Of a stretch of DNA of 64,000 bases, positions 57,062 to 64,000 are shown in pieces. The notes beneath the pieces were generated by a model. The model searched no databases. It was not told where the DNA came from and worked only from the letters and a program-made list of their open reading frames with translations. Both the position numbers and the translations under genes were made by a program. The stretch's first letter is position 1. The number at the start of each line of letters is the position of its first letter. The DNA lies in the NCBI GenBank assembly GCA_025765615.1, contig JAIVFJ010000204.1:1-64000 (forward strand). Direction: 5' to 3'. This stretch comes from Zopfochytrium polystomum. Its lineage: Eukaryota > Chytridiomycota > Chytridiomycetes > Chytridiales > Chytridiaceae.

Positions 57062-57915
57062 TTACTCGTCGTCCTCCGCCTCCTCCGCAGCCTCCTTCTT
57101 GCCCTTCTTCGCCTTGGGCTTCTTCTCGGTTGCAGCAGCTTCCTTCGGCACGTCCTCCTCCTGAAAAGTCCAAGCGCTGTTAGGAACGCCGTTCAATACA
57201 ATCGCAAAGTTCCATCACCTTGGTGGCGCGAGTGTAGATCAGCTGCTTGCTGTGGGTGGAGATCGGGCGGATCAAGCCCTTGCCCGCAAGATCGCGGATG
57301 GCAACGCGGGCGAGAGATCCATTGATGCGGAGACGGTCGACAAGGATGGACGGGGTGATGAGCTTGAAGGTGGGGACCTCCTTGAACAGACGCTCAAAGG
57401 TAGTCTTGTCGAAGATGACGGCGTTGTTGGCCTTGTCCTTTGTCTTTCCCTTGGACCACTTCTACTCGATGATGAAGGTTGGGGGGTGGTTGGCATCATG
57501 TGGGACGAGAGGGAAACGAAGAACGAGCAGATCGAATTTACCTTCTTCTTGGCCTTGCCTCCTCCTCCGCCCGACGATGGCTTCGCCTTTCCTGATGATT
57601 TGTCTGCTTTAGGAGGCTAGCGTCGAAAAGATCGCCAGCGTTCGTTCGCATCGATCGCCAGTTTTGGTGCAGGTGAAGGTATGGGTCAGATGGAGGTGAA
57701 CTCGGTTAGATCGCTTCTCATCCGTAACTCGATCACTCCATCCCATCCCACCCCATCCCATCCTGTCCCATCGCGACCCAGTTCGGCATCCGATCAGTAA
57801 AGGTCGCGCAGCCTATCTGGTCGAGGATCGAGTGGACAATCCGGCCATTGCCCAACTGAGGTAGATCCGTGGACGGCGACGGGTAACCGGATATTGGGAC
57901 ATCGTCACTCACCAT
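57062..57915 (-). CDS. RPS25: 40S ribosomal protein eS25
   Basis: Small-subunit ribosomal protein. Four exons: 57915-57913 (the ATG alone), 57616-57542, 57461-57219 and 57160-57062, 139 aa. An intron directly after the start codon is common in ribosomal protein genes. The sequence reads [74 protein letters not shown] and [14 protein letters not shown], all typical of eS25. It is longer than usual because of an acidic/Lys-rich tail ([20 protein letters not shown]). Confidence 0.95.
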
Positions 57916-58275
57916 TTCAAAATTTTCCTGAAGCCGATTGGTTCACACCTGGCAGTAGTTGAACCATTACACCTCCCTCACCTTACGAAGTATCAAGACC
58001 AGCAACCAACCAACGAACCCGCCAAGATATAAAAAACATTTAAGCGGGCTTAAGACTCTTCCGCAAATTCGCACTCCAGTCAAATGACTCTCAAAATATA
58101 CTTCTTTGGGCATAGATTAGGGCTTCCCTGTTTGTTGAAGAGGACTGGTCGTTTCGTTCTCAAGTTTGTCAGAAATTCGAACCCCCCACGGCAAGCCTTC
58201 ACTGCCAAGGGGTCGCTCGCTGCAGTCGACTCGGGTTCACGATCAATCCTGTAGTTTTGGCTGTACTTCGACCTT
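57916..58275. other. divergent intergenic region
   Basis: About 360 bp between the eS25 start (-) and the MAK-like kinase start (+). A CCATCCCATCC-type pyrimidine repeat lies just inside the eS25 first intron (57735-57775). No clear TATA box. Confidence 0.4.
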
Positions 58276-61090
58276 ATGATCCGATCCCCACTGGACAAGT
58301 TCCAGATCGTGAAGCAGCTCGGAGATGGCAGCTTCGGCGTTGTTCTCATGGCTAAGAACGCGACGAACGGGGAGATCGTGAGCGGCTGTGATCTGATCGC
58401 ATCGATTCTTGCTGATCTTCTGTCCACCCATGCCATCAATCTGAAAGGTCGCGATAAAGAGAATGAAGAAGAAATACCGAACATGGGAGGAGTGCACGCA
58501 GTTACGTGAAGTCAAAGTGAGCGCCACGTCATTGATTTTGCTACGATCGTAAGATTAACTACCTCAATCAGTCTCTGGCAAAACTGAACAACCACATCAA
58601 TATCGTCAAGCTGAAAGAGGTCATTCGGGATCCATCAGTTGATGAGTTGAGCTTCATCTTCGAATTCATGGACGGGAACCTTTATCAGAAAATGAAAGAC
58701 CGCGGAGGCAATCTTTTCCCGGACGAGGAAGTGAAGAGATACTCGTAAGTGGTCATCATCGCTTTTGCGGAAAAGCGCTAAAAACCTGTCTCACTCTGAA
58801 GCTTTCAGATTCTGCTTGGATTGCAGCACATGCACAAGCATGGGTTTTTTCACAGGGATATGAAACCAGGTGAGGCTCAATCATGCCTCGTTCCGTTGCA
58901 ACCGATTGGTATTAATTTGCAGTCCGACAGAAAACCTTCTTCTTAAAGGAGATCTGGTGAAAATTGGGGACTTCGGTCTTGCGAGAGAAATTCGAAGTTT
59001 ACCACCATACACAGAATACGTGAGCACGCGGTGGTAAGTGCCTAGAGCATTCATTTAATCTGTTGTAGCGCATGGCTAACCCTTATTCACTACTACAGGT
59101 ATCGCGCTCCTGAAGTGATTCTTAGGTCAACGAGCTATTCATCGCCAATCGATATGTGGGCAGTCGGGGCAATTATCGCTGAGCTCTGCAGTCTTCGACC
59201 CTTGTTTCCAGGAACGTCCGAGGTGGATCAAGTCTTTAAAATTTGCTCCGTTGTTGGCAGTCCTACTCAACAAGAGTCGATGGAATTATCTCTGGGCGGT
59301 CCAACGATATCCCCCACCGGCTCGCGAGCCTACTACCGCGCGGATATGCCGGTTGCTGCTCGAGATCGTATAGCTGGCGGCGGAGCTTGGCCCGACGGCG
59401 TGCGACTGGCGTCGCAGATGGGGTTCAAATACCCCACTATGAACCCTGCTCACCTCTGCGACGTGCTCCCGACAGCGTCAACCGACGTCCTGCAGTTGAT
59501 TGCCGATACGCTTCTGTACGAGCCTTCCCGTCGCCCAACAGCCTCAGAAGCCCTGCAGCATCCTTGGTTTTCAAATCTTTGGAGCTCTCCTCTTGCAAGA
59601 AACGCATCGTCGGCGCCCGATTTGATTAGTCCGCATCTCACAACGTCGAAAACAACCCCACCAGCTTTCAGCGAGAAGCCACAGCGAGCGGCGATGGACC
59701 AAATCGTTCCGGACGTCGCACAACTGCCGGAAGCACCGGACGGACGTCAGACCAATCCTCGAGTTGAGGGTGATGCAGAAGACGGTTTCGATATTTTCGG
59801 GATGTCAGACTCAGAGGAGGCCGGCTTGACTCCACATCATATTTCTCAGCAACCAACACGAGGAAAGCCTTTCTCGCGTGAACGGACGTCGAGCCGTCGA
59901 GGAGTTGCAAGTCGAGAAGGTCTTCCCTCCAAGAGAATATCCGCTGACTTGAACCGACCACGGTATTCCAATATACCCCCCATCGGTTCTACGGGACGAG
60001 ACAGAACTCCTGAGGTTTCGCCATTGCGGCGGAGCGGTCGATCGGGAGAAGCTCAGCGGATCGTGGACCCCACTTTGTCAATCGAAACCCTCTTCCGAGA
60101 GATCGAAGAAGCCACGGAAGACGGCGCAAGGACTCCAACGCATTCAAAGCCACCGCTGATTGCGCAGGTTTCACCAGAGGTTGCACCACACGGTAGGCAG
60201 CCCTTTGTGGCTGCTGAGACACTCAGCTCGTATGACCGATCGAGAAACCCACTGTCCGTCGAGCCGCCGCCTTACAATCATCAGACGCATGTTCGGAATC
60301 GTACCAACGGCCTACTTCAGAGCACAGATGTGAGGAGAAGACAGCCAGAAGTCACTGCCCTAAAGCCTGCAGTGCAACTGCACAAACCGCTGGACTTTCT
60401 CTCGGGGATTTTTTCCCATAGAGGAGCCGATGTCGCAGGTAACGGCGATGTTTCCAGACCACTCTTAACTGAACTTGAACTTCTCTCACAGTCGCTAAGC
60501 TGGCACACTCCTCGAGGAGCACTGATTCAACGACCGGATTTAGTCGCGAAATACCGAGCCCACCTCAAAACGAGTCGCCCACTCCCCGGTACCAACAGCC
60601 AGCTCCACTGCGATCCTTGGTTCGGCAGCAGCCCATCCAGTCACAGCCTTTCCTGCCGCAAGTTACGTCTCCCAAACCGCGTGCCAATCACCCATCCTCC
60701 ATGGCTGCTCTTCCAATTGGGAGTTATCGCAACATTCCAGCCGTCAGTCCGTACCGCCAACAGCAACAGCAACAACAGCTGCGACAGCGCGCAGACGTGC
60801 CGACACACCGCAGCAATATCTTCTCGTCATTTTCTTCTCGCCTGGTGCCAAGCAACATTGCCGTTCCCGGTGGCCGGCTGCGCAGCCAAACAACTGCCCC
60901 TGTGGATCCGCTCTTCTTTGGCATCCAGCAGTCGCCAACACATCAGCACCGTTCGCAGTCACCCGTGAAGGAGGGAAAAGGAGCGTACAATCAGAGCAGG
61001 AATGGTAGTCGGAGCGCCTTGTTTCCGAGTGTTGGCGACAGGATGGCAGGGGTCGGTGGCGCGACGGTTGGGGGTGGCCGGTATGGTTAG
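58276..61090 (+). CDS. MAK/ICK/MOK-type (RCK) protein kinase
   Basis: Family members control cilium or flagellum length and transport; relatives in non-ciliated fungi act in meiosis. Exons are 58276-58377, 58448-58516, 58572-58744, 58802-58869, 58931-59033 and 59099 onward. The domain shows [34 protein letters not shown] with the ATP Lys, REVK joined to [16 protein letters not shown], the catalytic [21 protein letters not shown], a TEY dual-phosphorylation loop in [33 protein letters not shown] and [19 protein letters not shown] long disordered tail follows. Between about 60480 and 60610 the credible frame shifts: the frame ending at 60968 becomes random, while another one reads [18 protein letters not shown] and [10 protein letters not shown] to a stop at 61090. 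A missed short intron or an indel explains this. Confidence 0.88.
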
Positions 61091-61312
61091 TGGGGTCCGG
61101 AATCTTGCAGCTGTTAATGGGTCTGATATGCCCGGACGAATGTTCTGTTACTTACTCCTTCATGACCGAGAGAAAACTGGAATCCGACTTTCCATATGTT
61201 ATCGCTGTCACTATTACATTCATCAGTTTCGTTTGAACCATCCAACTTGAACCTCGCCTGTCCCTCCCTTGGCAGTTGGAGAAAAGGAGAAATCTGAACC
61301 CAACAACCAACC

Positions 61313-61447
61313 ATGGCGTCCGCGAATCCGCCCGCCTCGACGTCGAGCGCCGCCACCGCCCAGATCTCGTCGCTGCTGTCGGGCCTGTCGGCGTCGCTGA
61401 AGCCGCTCGGTGCACAGGCTGCAAAGGGCTTCTCGCAAGTCTCGCAG

Positions 61448-61492
<45 letters not shown>

Positions 61493-62716
61493 AGTGTGTG
61501 CGCCGTATGGCAGACGGAAGGCGTGGGTTTTGTGGAAGAGCTGCCGCAGAGTCCCGACAGAGTGTCGTTCGACGCGTGTGCAGTCCTCCGCCCTCATGGC
61601 TGGCTTATCATGATGGAGAAAAAGATCTGCTCGATCCTCAGCGTTGCTTGCCGCACATGCGCGATCGATCGTGTGCCATGGTCTTCTTCTTCCTGCCGCA
61701 GAGTGGATTCCAACCGTGTTCGCCACTTGCGATCGAGGGCATCCCTTAAATCACATGCCGTCTAACTTTCAATGCCTGCGATCTCGAACAGTATGCCAAG
61801 GAGAGGATGGGATCCGTCACTGACGTGACAGAGCTCCCTGCAAAGTACAAAGAGCTTGAGGAGGTCAGTGTTGATTGATTGGACTGTTTTGCCAGCAACC
61901 TTATGATGTTACCTTTTAGAAAGTGGACAAGATCAAAGCGCTCCACGAATCCTTCCTCCGGGTATCACGAAACTACACCCTACCGCACTACGACTACGAG
62001 CCCCTTCTGTCTGAATCGGCCTACGACTTTGCGACCACCGTGTCTGACAGGGTTTCCACCCTGGTGTCGAGCGCGTCGGGTACTCCCGCAACGAGGGACG
62101 CTTCCCAGCCAAAAGATGAAATCCCGCGGAGTCTAGCACACGCTTTCGCGAAGGCTGCGACTGCAAACGCTGACGCCGTCGGCAGTGAGGAGCCGCTTGG
62201 TAAGTCTTAGCACAATCCTAGCGATCTTACGACCAGAATTTAACTACCACGGCCACAGGCGTTGCCTTGAAGAAGTTTGCCGCCACCGAAGAGCGCGTCG
62301 GCGCCGCCCGCCTCCGCCTCGACGCCGAAGCGACCGCCAAGTTCCACCAACCCTTCTCGACCACCCTGAACCAGCTGATCCTGCACGCCATGAAGGCGCG
62401 CCGCAACGTGCAGGCCGTGCGCCTGAACTACGACGCGGCACGCGCGAAGCTGAAGGCGGCGCGCCCCGAGCGCGAGGAGGCCGCCCGGCAGGAGATGGAG
62501 GCCACTGAGGACGAGTTTGTCGCGGTCGTCGACGACGCGATGGGCAAGATGACGGCCGTCGTCGAGAGCCCCGAGCCGCTCAAGAACTTGGCGGACCTCG
62601 TTGCAGCCCAGCTCAAGTACTTTAAGGAGGCGCACGAGGCCCTGGCGGAGCTGAGCCCTGAGATTGACGAGCTGCAGGTTACCAACGAGGCGCTGCTGCG
62701 CCACCCGTCTTCGTAA
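61313..62716 (+). CDS. BAR-domain protein, Gvp36-like
   Basis: BAR proteins form curved coiled-coil dimers that sense or bend membranes; Gvp36-type members act on Golgi and endocytic membranes in yeast. 314 aa from exons 61313-61447, 61792-61863, 61920-62199 and 62259-62716. Features in order: an Ala/Ser-rich start with an amphipathic helix (LSASLKPLGAQAAKGFSQV), YAKERMGSVTDVTELPAKYK, KVDKIKALHESFLRVSRNY, and the long helices ERVGAARLRLDAEATAKF, FSTTLNQLILHAMKARRNVQ, AARAKLKAARPEREEA and LVAAQLKYFKEAHEALAEL. It ends in PSS at 62716. The first intron contains a GT microsatellite directly after the donor site. Confidence 0.88.
61452..61488. repeat. GT microsatellite in BAR gene intron 1
   Basis: Unbroken GT tract of about 18 repeats beginning a few bases after the 5' splice site of intron 1. 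Length variation here could affect splicing, but that is speculation. Confidence 0.95.
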
Positions 62717-63246
62717 ACTTGCGTTGCTTCATGTGCGGTTGGCTTGTTGTTTTTTCGTGGGTCCGATTCTTTGAGCGCTGTGATTTCCTTTATTGTGCGT
62801 TTCCATTTGTACTCCTGCCCTTCGATCTGCTTGTTTCGTGGTTAGCGTTTCCGCCCGCCTCCTTTTTGTTTGTTTGTCTTGCCCTCCCCCGTACTCGACG
62901 TTTCAAGCCTGAGCCTTCGTTCACTTCGGGCCTCGCAGCGAATAGACCACCCTCGTATTTTCTGTCATCTCCTGCATCCCTCTTGCCGTAGGCACGGGAG
63001 GACGCCAACAAATCCGGGACACCTTGAGCAGACTCATCAGGAACTCGCCAATCAAGCGCCGACCGTGACATCCGTTACGGTTTTCAAAATTTGAAGGGTG
63101 GGCTGCAAGCTTCGGATTCGAACAGGTTCTGTATTAATTAAAGTTGTGTTCCACGCTCCTCTTGCAGTCGAATCTACTCTAACCACCCTCCACAGTCTTC
63201 CATTCTCGACTTCTATCCCTCTCTAGAAACCAAACATTTTTTCCAA
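62717..63246. other. intergenic between convergent genes
   Basis: 3' flanks of the BAR gene (+) and the GPI-type protein (-). T-rich at first; an ATTAATTAAAG stretch near 63134. No gene seen. Confidence 0.4.
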
Positions 63247-64000
63247 TCACAGCAGCGCCACCGCGCCGACGGCCACCGCGACGATCGCGGCCGCCGACCC
63301 AGCAACCTTCTTGTCCGACGCGCCGGCGCTCTTCGTGCTGGTCGGGGCGGGGGCTGCGGCGGCCGAGCTTGGCGCGGCGGCGGCGGCGGACGAGGATACG
63401 GAAGACGACGACGAGGCGGCCTTCGCTGAGGACGCGGCGGCGACGGCGGAGGAGGTTGTGGCGGCGGAGCCGCCGGCGGCGGCGGCTTCGATCTGTTGTG
63501 CAAGTTGAAATTAGCGGGAACACTTAGGAGGGTAGGGAGGAAAGGTCGTTGTGCAACTGCACGGGTTGGGTACTCACACTGACGCACTGTGCTGTCAGGC
63601 CCGTGAGCTAGAAGGTGTAATTTTTTCGTTGTAAGTAGAGTAGTCGATCAGCTTTAAGCTCGTCGAGCGATTCCCACCACGCAAAAAAAAAGAACCCACG
63701 CCCCACCCAACACTCACAGTTCCCAAATCCGCAATGCAGCCGCTCCCCATCAAGCAAGTCGTCGCGGCCGACAGCGTCGCGGGGTTGTCGAAGCTGAGGC
63801 AGAGCGTGTTGAGGGCCTGGAGGCTGAGGGTGCCGGAGACGCCGATGCAGGACTTTGTGCAGGACTGGAAGCCGCTGAGGATGCCGTTGACGGTGTTGAC
63901 GAGGTCCGAGGTCGCGTCGGGGGCCGGCGCGGGGGCGGCGACGGGCGCGGGGAAGGGGCGCGGGATGGGGAGCGCGGTCGCGACGGTGGCGAGAGCAGGG
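63247..64000 (-). CDS. GPI-anchored Cys-rich secreted protein, 5' end outside window
   Basis: Visible exons are 64000-63718 (open at the right edge), 63607-63578 and 63492-63247. The part seen starts inside a hydrophobic Ala/Val leader and a Pro/Ala stretch. A Cys-bearing helical part follows: GFQSCTKSCIGVSG, LNTLCLSFDN, TTCLMGSGCIAD, then TAQCV after the first intron. Next come a Ser/Ala-rich stalk and a hydrophobic end (SAAAIVAVAVGAVALL) suited to a GPI anchor. The cysteine order recalls CFEM domains of fungal surface proteins but the CxC pair is not evident, so I call it CFEM-like at most. Its true start lies beyond 64000. Confidence 0.7.

Overview
The window is nuclear DNA from an intron-rich eukaryote and reads as a fungus, most likely a flagellated (zoosporic, chytrid-like) one. 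Most genes have short GT-AG introns (about 45-210 bp). Fungal families are present: DUF4246, a Gvp36-type BAR protein, low-Mr thioredoxin reductase, Bur1/CDK9, Jip5 and GPI-anchored Ser-rich wall proteins. A MAK/ICK-type kinase, a family linked to cilia, fits a flagellated life stage. The phylum-level placement is inference. There is no operon structure, CRISPR array, rRNA or recognisable tRNA.

Layout. 1-9.1 kb: two related membrane-protein loci (one decayed, one better preserved), a GNAT acetyltransferase, a decayed gamma-glutamyltransferase (GGT) copy and a full GGT gene. The order suggests an old segmental duplication. 9.1-11.8 kb: no gene seen. 11.8-23 kb: a PB1-domain low-complexity protein, a decayed and an intact METTL7/TMT1-like methyltransferase, a secreted GPI-type protein, a Bur1/CDK9 kinase divergent from the intact methyltransferase, and a single-pass membrane protein. 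22.8-28.9 kb: a tandem array of three actin units, the first a pseudogene and the other two divergent but open. 29-31.6 kb: a secreted protein with two Cu/Zn superoxide dismutase domains and a broken sister copy. 31.8-45 kb: three copies of an unrecognised 11-12-segment membrane protein family, interspersed with Swi5, a Gln/Pro/His-rich protein with a Cys/His module, and thioredoxin reductase. 45-57 kb: an RGS-domain gene converging on a truncated APH-fold kinase, a small secreted Cys-rich protein, a Jip5/WDR55-like WD40 gene, a DUF4246 gene with a duplicated exon, and several decayed copies of a bacterial-type solute-binding protein. 57-64 kb: ribosomal protein eS25, a MAK/ICK kinase, a BAR protein, and the 3' part of a GPI-anchored Cys-rich protein that runs off the right edge.

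Two themes stand out. First, gene-family birth and death is intense: at least seven families (the left membrane family, GGT, METTL7, actin, SOD, the polytopic family and the solute-binding proteins) have two or more copies here, many with a decayed member. Second, several otherwise convincing genes change frame once or more (CDK9 tail, secreted GPI protein, Jip5, DUF4246, MAK tail). Either these copies are dying or the assembly carries single-base indels, and sequence alone cannot decide which.

Gene models were made by eye from splice signals, reading frames and family recognition. Coordinates of exon joins are my best reading, and no database search was run.
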